Of a stretch of DNA of 64,000 nt, positions 37,113 to 44,246 are shown piece by piece (the first letter of the stretch is position 1; each line of letters begins with the position of its first letter). Where the stretch lies: positions 47,325 through 111,324 of IMG/VR virus record IMGVR_UViG_3300025598_000023. One strand, 5' to 3'. The notes below the pieces were generated by a model. That model worked only from the letters and a program-made list of their open reading frames with translations. It made no database searches and was not told the origin of the DNA. Source of the DNA: a virus. A program made the position numbers and the translations under genes.

Positions 37113-38237
37113 TTAACGCAATGCAGACATGATGAAGTCACCATTCTTAGCGTGGAATTCTTTATAGTTTGCCAGTTTACTTGTTTTCATTGGCAGACTA
37201 TAAACACGGACAAGAGTAGCAATCATCATAACTTGCAATTCTGTATCCATGTGATCAAGGAAGAAACGGATAACATTATCAATTTCACCATGCCAAGCAG
37301 TGTAGTCGGCATCTTTCATCTTGTCACCGCCGCGACGAACACAGCTATCCTTGAGTTCATAGCAGCATGAGACTGTAAGAGAATACTTTGCACCAATGTC
37401 TTTAGCTTTGAGTTCCTTGATTTTACCAGCAAGAATATCGCTTGGATTTGGCATTTGGCTTGCAACCTTGCGATGTGCAGAGAATTTAAGTGCAACACCT
37501 TCACCAACCGTGCCCGCAACAAGGTCATTCAATTCGGTATCACCAAGGTCTTCTTGCAAAAGGTCGCTAACAAACGACCAAGAACGAGGCGTAGCGAATG
37601 ATGCACCGCTTGAACGTGGGTCAAAGTTGAACAAATCACCTTTGTTACAGGTCACGTAAGCCACAACATCAGGGCTGATACCATGGTTCAATGCCCATTC
37701 ATTCCACGACTCAAAGTCAACACGCAAGTTCAAGTGAACAAAACGGTTAGCAAGTGGCGATGGCATACGATACACGACACCACGGTCAGTATCACGGTTA
37801 CCAGCGGCAACGATAACAACATTGTCAGGAAGTTCATAAGTGCCGACACGACGATTAAGAACCAATTGATATGCGGCAGCTTGAGTTGCAGGTGCAGCAG
37901 AGTTCATTTCGTCGAGGAAAAGCACCACAACAGGATACTTTGCGGCTTCCTCGGCAGTAGGCAAATCAGGCGGTGCATTCCACATCGCATTACCCACGGT
38001 AGGATTGTAGTAGAGAACACCCTTAAGATCGGAAGGGTCCATAAGTGCAAGACGCAAGTCATACAACTTGCCGCCCATGCTTTCGCAAATATCAGCAACC
38101 AATTCAGACTTGCCGATACCAGGCGCACCCCACAAGAAGATTGGGCGCTTACGCTTCATACATACCATAATTTCACGCTTAGCAGATGCAAGCGTAACTG
38201 TCCGCACTTCGGACACAGCATCATTAACTTTAGCCAT
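37113..38237 (-). CDS. MoxR-like AAA+ ATPase
   Basis: 374 residues. Walker A is GAPGIGKSEL near residue 36, Walker B is VVLFLDEMNSA near residue 106, and a sensor-type NVVIVAAGNRDTD with an arginine-bearing YRMPSPLANRFVHL segment follows. MoxR ATPases act as chaperones or insertases with VWA partners; the partner gene lies downstream at 33834. The start lies behind TGGAGAAA, after its own promoter. The pair is known in T4-like cyanophages but its task is undefined. Confidence 0.88.
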   Translation of the reverse strand: MAKVNDAVSEVRTVTLASAKREIMVCMKRKRPIFLWGAPGIGKSELVADICESMGGKLYDLRLALMDPSDLKGVLYYNPTVGNAMWNAPPDLPTAEEAAKYPVVVLFLDEMNSAAPATQAAAYQLVLNRRVGTYELPDNVVIVAAGNRDTDRGVVYRMPSPLANRFVHLNLRVDFESWNEWALNHGISPDVVAYVTCNKGDLFNFDPRSSGASFATPRSWSFVSDLLQEDLGDTELNDLVAGTVGEGVALKFSAHRKVASQMPNPSDILAGKIKELKAKDIGAKYSLTVSCCYELKDSCVRRGGDKMKDADYTAWHGEIDNVIRFFLDHMDTELQVMMIATLVRVYSLPMKTSKLANYKEFHAKNGDFIMSALR

Positions 38238-38267
38238 TTGTTTTCTCCATCAGTTGACTATAATATT

Positions 38268-38295
38268 AATATAACAGATTATTCTTGGTTGTCAA
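38268..38295 (-). promoter_or_regulatory. sigma70-like promoter of moxR
   Basis: On the minus strand: TTGACA (38295-38290) inside the last codons of the upstream gene, a 16-base spacer, TATATT (38273-38268), then AATATTATAG and ATGGAGAAA before the ATG at 38237. Confidence 0.7.
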
Positions 38296-38971
38296 GCACT
38301 TTTTTTGTCTCTAAAAGTGGCTGAACCTTCATTTTAATCCGCACATAATGCAGACGTGTTTTGCTGTCCTCATCATGTTTATGGATGCGGGCTGTCAAAA
38401 TAATGACACTTCCACGCTCAAATTTTTCGGCAAACGGAAATAACACAAGGCAGTTATCTTCTGTCAGTCCAGTATGATACCACTTGTTATAATTATAGCT
38501 AAAAACTGCCGAAATAATGGTGATTTTTCCTTCAAAATTATCACCTACTTTGCCAAAATGTCGGCTATTTGCTTGCAAAGTATTAATTTCATCACGTGCA
38601 TTTTCACGAGCAATAGCATTTTTATATGAGCTTGGAACACTAGCAATTAGTGCTAAAGTCTTGTAATCATTAGCTAAAAATTCTTTCTGTTCAGTCAATA
38701 GAACCAAATTTCGCCAATAATCGTGCAATGTGCCGCCAATAAGTTCAAACATTTTACCATCAAGATATTCAATAATTTGTTCAGCACTTTCAATATCTTG
38801 TGGCAAAGCATTAACGTGTTCAATTTCAGGATTAAGGATATCACGCATCAATGCACCGTTGCTTTCCTCCCCCTTTTCTTTGTCAGCTTCATAGCGTTTG
38901 ATATAACGACCATTAATTCGTTGTGCCGCACAAGCAGCAGAAATAGCGTCTTTTAAGGTAATATTAGTCAT
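38279..38971 (-). CDS. hypothetical phage protein
   Basis: 230 residues. The N-terminal two-thirds is helical (DAISAACAAQRINGRYIKRYE, EYLDGKMFELIGGTLHDYWRNL). The C-terminal third is beta-rich (GKITIISAVFSYNYNKWYHTG, VIILTARIHKHDEDSKTRLHYV). It could be a nucleic-acid-binding protein, but no family is recognised. The start overlaps the stop of the ArfA-like gene (ATGA), so the two are probably translated together. Confidence 0.6.
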   Translation of the reverse strand: MTNITLKDAISAACAAQRINGRYIKRYEADKEKGEESNGALMRDILNPEIEHVNALPQDIESAEQIIEYLDGKMFELIGGTLHDYWRNLVLLTEQKEFLANDYKTLALIASVPSSYKNAIARENARDEINTLQANSRHFGKVGDNFEGKITIISAVFSYNYNKWYHTGLTEDNCLVLFPFAEKFERGSVIILTARIHKHDEDSKTRLHYVRIKMKVQPLLETKKVLDNQE

Positions 38972-39084
38972 TTTGCACCTTTATGCTTGTTTTTACGGCT
39001 ATAGCTACCCTTGCCCTTACGGGGGGTGACAATTTTTTGACGATATTTGGGGTCCGCAAGTGACTTTGCAATAAGGCTACGCAT
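38968..39084 (-). CDS. arfA: ArfA-like alternative ribosome-rescue factor
   Basis: 38 codons, start ATG at 39084 behind GGAGAA. The protein reads MRSLIAKSLADPKYRQKIV and continues TPRKGKGSYSRKNKHKGAK. This matches the functional core of E. coli ArfA (LLHDPLFRQRV..., KKGKGSYMRKGKH), which enters the empty mRNA channel of stalled ribosomes and recruits RF2. The hydrophobic C-terminal tail of unprocessed host ArfA is absent, so this copy would be made in its active form. It has its own promoter and is coupled to the next gene by ATGA. Phage role inferred: rescuing ribosomes during mRNA decay in infection. Confidence 0.8.
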   Translation of the reverse strand: MRSLIAKSLADPKYRQKIVTPRKGKGSYSRKNKHKGAK

Positions 39085-39108
39085 CGCTAGTTCTCCATCT
39101 ATAATGCT

Positions 39109-39136
39109 AATTTAGCATATTTTTGGGATTTGTCAA
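39109..39136 (-). promoter_or_regulatory. sigma70-like promoter of the arfA-like gene
   Basis: On the minus strand: TTGACA (39136-39131) in the end of the upstream gene, 16 bases, TAAATT (39114-39109), then ATTATAG and ATGGAGAAC before the ATG at 39084. Confidence 0.65.
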
Positions 39137-39513
39137 CCTAAAATTTCAATAGCTTGGCGTAAATTTCCATCGCACATAGCCAAAATTGTGGATAATTCTG
39201 TATCCATTAGGAATAATTCCCCACTGCTCATTTTCAAAAACCACGGGAATTTATGATATCGATCCATTAATACTAGTTCTTTACCATTTATTTGATACTT
39301 TTTCTTATCAATAAAGTGCTTATGAAAAGTATAACCAGCATTTGTTAATAGTTCAAATGAAGTATTGTTTAGCCTAAACCCAAAGTTTTTATTATTATGA
39401 TACCAATATAGAACATAGATGTTTTTTAAATTAGGATTTGGTATAGGCGCGTCTGCACCGTGAGCAAAGTGGTATAATTCGTGTGTCCAATCAGTTTTTG
39501 ATTTATCTATCAT
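39133..39513 (-). CDS. hypothetical protein
   Basis: 126 residues, basic and aromatic-rich. Segments include NIYVLYWYHNNKNFGFRLN, FELLTNAGYTFHKHFI and ELVLMDRYHKFPWFLKMS, suggesting a compact alpha/beta fold. No motif identifies a function. It overlaps the previous gene by four bases, in a run of small early-type genes that in T4-like phages often modify host processes. Confidence 0.55.
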   Translation of the reverse strand: MIDKSKTDWTHELYHFAHGADAPIPNPNLKNIYVLYWYHNNKNFGFRLNNTSFELLTNAGYTFHKHFIDKKKYQINGKELVLMDRYHKFPWFLKMSSGELFLMDTELSTILAMCDGNLRQAIEILG

Positions 39514-39803
39514 TTTGTGGGATAAACAGCAGCACCACTGTTCAATAGCACAACACTAAAACGGTTTGTCTTGAATTGTGCATTTAACTTTTTACATAAA
39601 TTGATTGCATGACCAGGATTTGAAAAACTAGACTTCTTATACTTTGGTCCGCTATATTGTGCTAACATACTGGTAGTTTTAAGATTTACTGGTTTATTAT
39701 CCAAGAAAATTGCCCAAATGCCTTCACTAGCCAGAACTTGCTCTGACTTATATGTTTGCTTATTTGTAATTTCAAGCAGTACTTGAGGCTTCGGTCTTGA
39801 CAT
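39510..39803 (-). CDS. conserved phage hypothetical protein
   Basis: 97 residues. MSRPKPQVLLEITNKQTYKS, GIWAIFLDNKPVNLKT, PKYKKSSFSNPGHAINLCKKL and FSVVLLNSG match, from memory, a small conserved protein in T4-like cyanophages. The fold looks like alternating strands and one helix, with many basic residues that could bind nucleic acid. A late-type GATAAATA motif precedes it. Confidence 0.6.
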   Translation of the reverse strand: MSRPKPQVLLEITNKQTYKSEQVLASEGIWAIFLDNKPVNLKTTSMLAQYSGPKYKKSSFSNPGHAINLCKKLNAQFKTNRFSVVLLNSGAAVYPTK

Positions 39804-39822
39804 AGTTGATAATCTTACAGTA

Positions 39823-39830
39823 TATTTATC
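39823..39830 (-). promoter_or_regulatory. T4-type late promoter (GATAAATA)
   Basis: GATAAATA on the minus strand, 19 bases before the ATG at 39803. It differs from the T4 late core TATAAATA only at the first base. Confidence 0.5.
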
Positions 39831-39844
39831 GGTTCGAATCGATC

Positions 39845-40066
39845 TTAAAAATCTTTCCCTACCATTTCTACTTGAATAACATTACTGTTTAATAGATTTT
39901 CTTCTAATTCAGCAACTTTACTTTCAAGTTGCAAAACATAACCGAGCAAATCTACGAGTTCACTTTGCACTTTTCGCAATTCATCATTATCAATAACTTG
40001 TTTACCAACAGCCATAGTAACACGATTATTAAATTCACGAATATAATGGGTATTAGGCGGTCTCAC
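39845..40066 (-). CDS. small coiled-coil protein
   Basis: 73 residues. Residues 25-60 (DNDELRKVQSELVDLLGYV then LQLESKVAELEENLL) form heptads with Leu/Val at a and d positions, a clear coiled coil. The rest carries no motif. It overlaps the upstream gene by 14 bases. It may be an oligomerising adaptor. Confidence 0.55.
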   Translation of the reverse strand: MRPPNTHYIREFNNRVTMAVGKQVIDNDELRKVQSELVDLLGYVLQLESKVAELEENLLNSNVIQVEMVGKDF

Positions 40067-40529
40067 TATTGCAAATCCTTAAACGTTCTTGTTGTTCGAG
40101 TTTAGTCTTGAATGGACCCTCATACTCATATCGTTGTAATGTAATAAGTTTTGGTGTAAATTCTGGGACATACACTTTGTTATATTTTATGATATAATAT
40201 CCAGCACAAAAGTATGAACTACTTTTGCTGTTTTTAGTATAGATAGGAAGTTTAAGTTTTACATTCCATAAGATATTGTGTGGCGTATGGTTTGTGGGAA
40301 AGTCATAAACCATGTTTTCTACAGTAGTTTTTGCTTCACGACTACGACGAACAAACGTAATTCCCTTTTCAGCAATCATTTGTTGCATGTCTGGAAAAAT
40401 TTCTACACTATCTTCCATAGTGCAGCGAACACCACTTGTTGTTTGCGCAATGTTTCCAATGCGCTCGCCACGATCATTTTCAATAATCCAAAAACGATTT
40501 TCTACGATGTTTTTAGCTTTGAGACTCAT
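40053..40529 (-). CDS. conserved phage hypothetical protein
   Basis: 158 residues. RFWIIENDRGERIGNIAQTT, FVRRSREAKTTVENMVYDFPT and SSSYFCAGYYIIKYNKVYVPEF suggest mixed alpha/beta structure. Similar proteins occur in aquatic T4-like phages near replication genes, from memory; function is not known. It overlaps the upstream membrane-protein gene by 17 bases. Confidence 0.6.
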   Translation of the reverse strand: MSLKAKNIVENRFWIIENDRGERIGNIAQTTSGVRCTMEDSVEIFPDMQQMIAEKGITFVRRSREAKTTVENMVYDFPTNHTPHNILWNVKLKLPIYTKNSKSSSYFCAGYYIIKYNKVYVPEFTPKLITLQRYEYEGPFKTKLEQQERLRICNSETA

Positions 40530-40731
40530 TTTCTGTAATCCTTATGACAGTATTCGAAAGTTTATCATATTTGCTACGCATTTCCAAATATGAAATCCAT
40601 CCAAGCGTAGCAGCAATATAAATTCCAGTTTCTTTGTAATCAGTAAAAAATGAATTTACAGTTAAAATTCCAAAAGCTACAAGCATCATCCAAGGTATAA
40701 CAACATCAAAAATTTTTAAAAATTTATCCAT
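40513..40731 (-). CDS. small membrane protein
   Basis: 72 residues from the ATG at 40731, eight bases inside the RNase H gene. Two hydrophobic segments, VVIPWMMLVAFGILTVNSFF and IYIAATLGWISYLEM, would span the inner membrane as a hairpin, followed by a charged cytoplasmic tail. Small early membrane proteins of phages can act in superinfection exclusion or lysis control, but nothing here decides that. Confidence 0.6.
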   Translation of the reverse strand: MDKFLKIFDVVIPWMMLVAFGILTVNSFFTDYKETGIYIAATLGWISYLEMRSKYDKLSNTVIRITENESQS

Positions 40732-41722
40732 AAGAAGTCTCCATAAGAGGTTTAGCCAAAATATCGGCAATGGGTTGAACATTTTCAGAAAGTTTTACAA
40801 GTTCCCATTTACTGCAGAACTTGATTAGTTGACTGCCAATTTGACGATTGCTCTTGGGCTGAACTTGTAACAGTGCAGCATCAATAGCATCACGTATTTC
40901 TTGTGGTTGTGCAGTCAAATCTACAAGGATACGGTTTTCTTCATACCGATCAAGCACACGGTGTTCTACGCCTTCATGATCTACCCAACGCTGTAGCATC
41001 ATGTTATTCCATGCCCAACCACGTTTTTCACGGTCGGCAAAGGCTTCTACAAGACCAACTTTTTTGGTGCTGCCTTTAGTGCGAACACCAGGATAAGCAG
41101 TCATAATATTATCAGTTGGATCACCACGCATGCATTTTTCAAATAGTACAAACTTAGGGTCACCAACTGTTTTGGGTGCTTTAGTTTTACTATCAACAAC
41201 TACTTTCCCGTTATCGTCAAAATAACCTTGCAAAGTAATATGTTGATTTGTCAACCCATTGTAAATGCTGACATTTTCAGCAAGCAGTTGGTGGAAGTCA
41301 CTGTCATTGCTTAGTATAATATGTTCATCTTGTGGATGAAGTGCAATCCAACGAGCAATAATATCATCGGCTTCTGCACGTGCAACCTTGATTACACTGC
41401 AATTTGTTTTGTCATTAACCCAATTAGTAAAGTCCTCATAGGCTTTCCAAAACTCTGCATCTTCTTCTGCTTCACGTGCAGTCATTTTACTTTTAATAAC
41501 CGCACGATTTGCTTTATAAGTGCCTTTGTGATCCTTGCGCCAACTACGGCTTTCAAGGGCAAAAATAACATGGTCAGGCTTATGCAACCGATTTACCTTT
41601 TGAATAACGTTAAAGGTAATATGCAGTGCAAGCCCAATTTTCTGCCAAGTATCCGTTCCACGATTTGTGGAGTGACGGGCACGTGAGAACAGATTAGCTG
41701 TATCAACGAGAAGATATTTCAT
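40724..41722 (-). CDS. rnh: T4 RNase H-like 5'-3' nuclease
   Basis: 332 residues of the FEN-1/RNase H family. YLLVDTANLFSRARH carries the first metal-binding Asp (D7), HVIFALESRSWRKDHKGTYKANR is the arch region, ARAEADDIIARW and LSNDSDFHQLL supply further acidic ligands, and RGDPTDNIMTAYPGV fits the DNA-binding H3TH-type motif. It removes RNA primers during phage lagging-strand synthesis. It has its own sigma70-like promoter. Confidence 0.88.
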   Translation of the reverse strand: MKYLLVDTANLFSRARHSTNRGTDTWQKIGLALHITFNVIQKVNRLHKPDHVIFALESRSWRKDHKGTYKANRAVIKSKMTAREAEEDAEFWKAYEDFTNWVNDKTNCSVIKVARAEADDIIARWIALHPQDEHIILSNDSDFHQLLAENVSIYNGLTNQHITLQGYFDDNGKVVVDSKTKAPKTVGDPKFVLFEKCMRGDPTDNIMTAYPGVRTKGSTKKVGLVEAFADREKRGWAWNNMMLQRWVDHEGVEHRVLDRYEENRILVDLTAQPQEIRDAIDAALLQVQPKSNRQIGSQLIKFCSKWELVKLSENVQPIADILAKPLMETSYG

Positions 41723-41728
41723 AATACC

Positions 41729-41757
41729 AATATAATATCTGGAGTTTATTTTGTCAA
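41729..41757 (-). promoter_or_regulatory. sigma70-like promoter of rnh
   Basis: On the minus strand: TTGACA (41757-41752), a 17-base spacer, TATATT (41734-41729). The ATG follows at 41722, only six bases after the -10 box, so this transcript may be nearly leaderless. Confidence 0.55.
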
Positions 41758-41760
41758 GGG

Positions 41761-42201
41761 TTATTTAAATTCACTTAAACCATTACCGATATCGGTTCTA
41801 GTGACATAACGGGTATTATCCAAATTAGGTGGATTTTGCTCATTGGTTCGTATGATATTACGTGCCACATCATTAAGCCATGCATCTACAAGGTCTTCGG
41901 GATTAACACCACGGTAGCCAGCAGAACGCAACATTTCAATAAATTCTGCGTTCCAATCTAACTCCATGCTACCCATGCTTGGATTTTGTGGATCAAAGTC
42001 AAATCCAAGCACAGTAACACGTGGTTCTACTTTTTTAGGTTCTTCTTTTTTAACTCGTGGATTGCGAGTTTTTTTAGGTTTTGGTTCACTGCTAGTTTTA
42101 GTAACGGCTGATGGTGCGCTTTCTGTAATTACAGAAGAGGCGTCAGCGGTTTTGTTAATTTCATTATTTGATTTACCAAATAGTTTGTCGAATATTCCCA
42201 T
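41761..42201 (-). CDS. hypothetical protein with basic linker
   Basis: 146 residues. MGIFDKLFGKS at the start is a membrane- or clamp-contact-like amphipathic segment. A Lys/Pro-rich linker (EPKPKKTRNPRVKKEEPKK) follows. The C-terminal 80 residues form a folded domain with SMELDWNAEFIEMLRSAGYRG and DAWLNDVARNIIR, similar to a conserved cyanophage protein of unknown function. It starts behind AAGGTGAAA. Confidence 0.6.
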   Translation of the reverse strand: MGIFDKLFGKSNNEINKTADASSVITESAPSAVTKTSSEPKPKKTRNPRVKKEEPKKVEPRVTVLGFDFDPQNPSMGSMELDWNAEFIEMLRSAGYRGVNPEDLVDAWLNDVARNIIRTNEQNPPNLDNTRYVTRTDIGNGLSEFK

Positions 42202-42209
42202 GTTTCACC

Positions 42210-42521
42210 TTATTGGTTTGGCACACGATAACAGTGGCGTTCCACACCAAGAAAATTACCATAGCGGTCAAAAACTTGCTCACGGCGACACTCTGTGTGA
42301 TAATAATTTTCATCATCATAACGAGGCTGATTTGCAATAGCACCGCCAACAATTCCACCGATAATAAGACCACCAATAAGTGGTGCAACCCAATTACCAC
42401 CACCGCCACTATGATAGCCAGGACGTGGACCTTCATAACGACGATCACGCCATTGTGCATTTGCTGACGTTGCAGAAATTAATGTAGTAGCTGCGAGTAG
42501 GATAGCTAATGTCTTACGCAT
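42210..42521 (-). CDS. secreted glycine-zipper protein
   Basis: 103 residues from the ATG at 42521 behind TGGAGAAC. Residues 1-22 (MRKTLAILLAATTLISATSANA) form a Sec signal peptide with an ANA cleavage site. Then comes a Arg/Tyr/Gly-rich linker and a glycine zipper, PLIGGLIIGGIVGGAIANQ, as in 17-kDa surface-antigen-like outer-membrane proteins. The end carries ECRREQVFDRYGN and one further Cys. It resembles a bacterial envelope protein carried by the phage; a role in envelope blocking is inference. Confidence 0.7.
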   Translation of the reverse strand: MRKTLAILLAATTLISATSANAQWRDRRYEGPRPGYHSGGGGNWVAPLIGGLIIGGIVGGAIANQPRYDDENYYHTECRREQVFDRYGNFLGVERHCYRVPNQ

Positions 42522-42546
42522 TTGGGTTCTCCAATGAACTATAACC

Positions 42547-42574
42547 AATATAACATATTTATGGGGTTTGTCAA
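42547..42574 (-). promoter_or_regulatory. sigma70-like promoter
   Basis: On the minus strand: TTGACA (42574-42569) at the end of the upstream gene, 16 bases, TATATT (42552-42547), then TTATAG and TGGAGAAC before the ATG at 42521. Confidence 0.7.
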
Positions 42575-42577
42575 GAG

Positions 42578-42811
42578 TTAATTTAAGTATGGACGGTATT
42601 TTGCTTCAAAATCTGCAATATAGCGTTTTGCACTGGATTTTAGGACAATTTTCTCATCTTCCATGCCTTCTGGCATTTCTGTTCCAAGATACTCATATAA
42701 TTCACGTGCTTCAACATAATTTTTACCATTTTGAGTTTCTTGTTGAATATATTTCAAGATCAAATATTCTATTTCTTCTTCTGTTAGATCAAATTCTTCT
42801 TGGCTATCCAT
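42578..42811 (-). CDS. small acidic hypothetical protein
   Basis: 77 residues, very acidic: EEFDLTEEEIEYLILKYIQQ and EYLGTEMPEGMEDEKIV. Predicted to be helical with an amphipathic first helix. No family recognised. It overlaps the upstream gene by eight bases, in a chain of five small coupled genes. Acidic early phage proteins can mimic nucleic acid, but nothing specific shows that here. Confidence 0.5.
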   Translation of the reverse strand: MDSQEEFDLTEEEIEYLILKYIQQETQNGKNYVEARELYEYLGTEMPEGMEDEKIVLKSSAKRYIADFEAKYRPYLN

Positions 42812-43064
42812 TTGCGACCTGCAATAATGTTATGTAAATTTTCCATGCTTCTTCAAGCGATGGGTGTTGTTTTTGAAGTGTTTTTTGTTTTGCATAAGGA
42901 ATGTTAAAAAATAAACTATCGTCACAATCTGGAAGTGCGTTGTCGACCCAAACTAACAAACCTTGTTTGCGAGCATTAGCAAAGTTTTGCCAACCTACAC
43001 TATCCCGTGGAATAGCCCGTCCTGTATCATACTCAAAATCATATTCGTATTGAGTGCTGCTCAC
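42804..43064 (-). CDS. small hypothetical protein
   Basis: 86 residues. It has YEYDFEYDTGRAIPRDSVGW and FANARKQGLLVWVDN in the N-terminal half and EEAWKIYITLLQVANG at the end. No motif or family is recognised. It overlaps its upstream neighbour by four bases. Confidence 0.5.
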   Translation of the reverse strand: MSSTQYEYDFEYDTGRAIPRDSVGWQNFANARKQGLLVWVDNALPDCDDSLFFNIPYAKQKTLQKQHPSLEEAWKIYITLLQVANG

Positions 43065-43357
43065 CTATTACTTATCACATATAGAGTAATGATTTCACTT
43101 AATCGTTCACCGAAATTTTCACCCTCGTTGATAACATGCAGTTCATTCATATAACGATCTTTACGATCATCATATCGTTGAAACTCTAAAATATAACCAC
43201 CATTGGCAACATGCAATTTCATATTGATACCATTAGCATCAATTCTATCTGGATTGCGTAATTTATTACTTTCAACGGTCAGTATGTTACTTTCTTGGTT
43301 AGCTGTATCCCAAGCCTTTTTTGTTTGTTTAAGGAACCATCGATCAAACCATTTCAT
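43061..43357 (-). CDS. conserved small phage protein
   Basis: 98 residues. The start MKWFDRWFLKQTKKAWD is an amphipathic basic/aromatic helix, followed by a beta-rich domain with GGYILEFQRYDDRKDRYMNE and LHVINEGENFGERL. Similar small proteins occur in T4-like cyanophages, from memory. The N-terminal helix could bind membrane or RNA polymerase; no function assigned. Confidence 0.55.
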   Translation of the reverse strand: MKWFDRWFLKQTKKAWDTANQESNILTVESNKLRNPDRIDANGINMKLHVANGGYILEFQRYDDRKDRYMNELHVINEGENFGERLSEIITLYVISNR

Positions 43358-43662
43358 ACTTCTAAACCATCCTTTGGAAAAAATTTTAACTTCATAGCAG
43401 CATAAGTTCCCGCTTCTTCATTTTTAAAAATTATTTGAACTTTGTCTAAACCACAAGTTGAAAAAAAGAAATCTTCGTTATATTTGTAACCCGCTTCACC
43501 TAACGCATTACTAATAATACAAGCAGCCTCTACATCACGATAATTTGCATTAAGCGCACCACCTTCTACATAATCACCTGGTCCAAATGAATAACTATTT
43601 GATACAGGTCGCTGTGTTAGTGATGAACTTGGAAAATCAAGTATTAAGGGTTTTTTTGACAT
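43354..43662 (-). CDS. small hypothetical protein
   Basis: 102 residues. After a polar N-terminus (SSSLTQRPVSNSYSFGPGDY), it has ALGEAGYKYNEDFFFST, VQIIFKNEEAGTYAAMKLKF. The second half matches the layout of the next gene upstream (YYWTDQYYDNQNVSVLFTNEE), so these two may be distant paralogues. Overlaps both neighbours (four and 19 bases). Confidence 0.5.
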   Translation of the reverse strand: MSKKPLILDFPSSSLTQRPVSNSYSFGPGDYVEGGALNANYRDVEAACIISNALGEAGYKYNEDFFFSTCGLDKVQIIFKNEEAGTYAAMKLKFFPKDGLEV

Positions 43663-43928
43663 TGATATAATAACATAAAATAACTTGTATTTTCTTCATT
43701 TGTAAACAAAACACTTACATTCTGATTATCATAATATTGATCTGTCCAATAATAATCAACACCATGTTTTAACCCGTGTTCTTGAAATAATTCTTTTAGT
43801 AGATACATGGTTTGTGTTCGTTCGTTCCAAGTTTTAGATTTATATTTTTCATCTGTAGTTTTTATTGGAAACTTTGCTGTATTTTTATTTAAAGTTTCTT
43901 CATAACTATGGTATGTAGGCACTGGCAA
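43644..43928 (-). CDS. small hypothetical protein
   Basis: 94 residues. TYHSYEETLNKNTAKFPIK, TMYLLKELFQEHGLKHGVDYY and NVSVLFTNEENTSYFMLLY give one helix flanked by strands. It is likely related to its downstream neighbour and shares the helix-then-YY/FF-strand arrangement. No function assigned. Confidence 0.5.
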   Translation of the reverse strand: MPVPTYHSYEETLNKNTAKFPIKTTDEKYKSKTWNERTQTMYLLKELFQEHGLKHGVDYYWTDQYYDNQNVSVLFTNEENTSYFMLLYQCQKNP

Positions 43929-43939
43929 AGTTCCACTAA

Positions 43940-44161
43940 TTAGTGAGCGTTTCCGATTTGTTTTTCGTCAAAGAGTCGTGCATCCACATCCCAATTGTTT
44001 GGGATTTTTTCACCACGCCGCACTCGTTCAAATTGCGAGTACGCGTGAGTGTTACGCTTATAAAGATCGGCTTCGTTAAAAACAAAGCCATATTCCACAC
44101 AAAAAGCCTTGAAATTATCAAGGTCGTTAAAAACACGATTTACATTCTGGTTCTTAATCAT
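43940..44161 (-). CDS. conserved small phage protein
   Basis: 73 residues. NVNRVFNDLDNFKAFCVEYGFVFNEADLY is close to a small conserved protein in T4-like cyanophages; the C-terminus is basic then acidic (SQFERVRRGEKIPNNW). Starts shortly after its own sigma70-like promoter. The frame at 43936-44136 on the same strand is a shadow of this gene. Function unknown. Confidence 0.6.
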   Translation of the reverse strand: MIKNQNVNRVFNDLDNFKAFCVEYGFVFNEADLYKRNTHAYSQFERVRRGEKIPNNWDVDARLFDEKQIGNAH

Positions 44162-44218
44162 TTACATTTCCGTTGTATTAGAGTTACATGATATGGACTT
44201 GCCAGTGCCACAATTCCC

Positions 44219-44246
44219 AATATACAGCAAACTTATGGTTTGTCAA
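44219..44246 (-). promoter_or_regulatory. sigma70-like promoter
   Basis: On the minus strand: TTGACA (44246-44241) inside the end of the upstream gene, 16 bases, TATATT (44224-44219). The next ATG is at 44161. Confidence 0.7.

Noticed and set aside
37683-38324. 213-residue plus-strand open frame
   Set aside because: Antisense to the moxR gene, whose Walker motifs fix the true reading frame.
39831-39841. tRNA T-arm-like GGTTCGAATC
   Set aside because: No acceptor, D or anticodon arm can be formed around it on either strand; it is part of a short spacer with a late promoter.
43655-43680. TTGACA followed by TATAAT-like bases on the plus strand
   Set aside because: Spacing between the boxes is far too short for a promoter, and no plus-strand gene follows.
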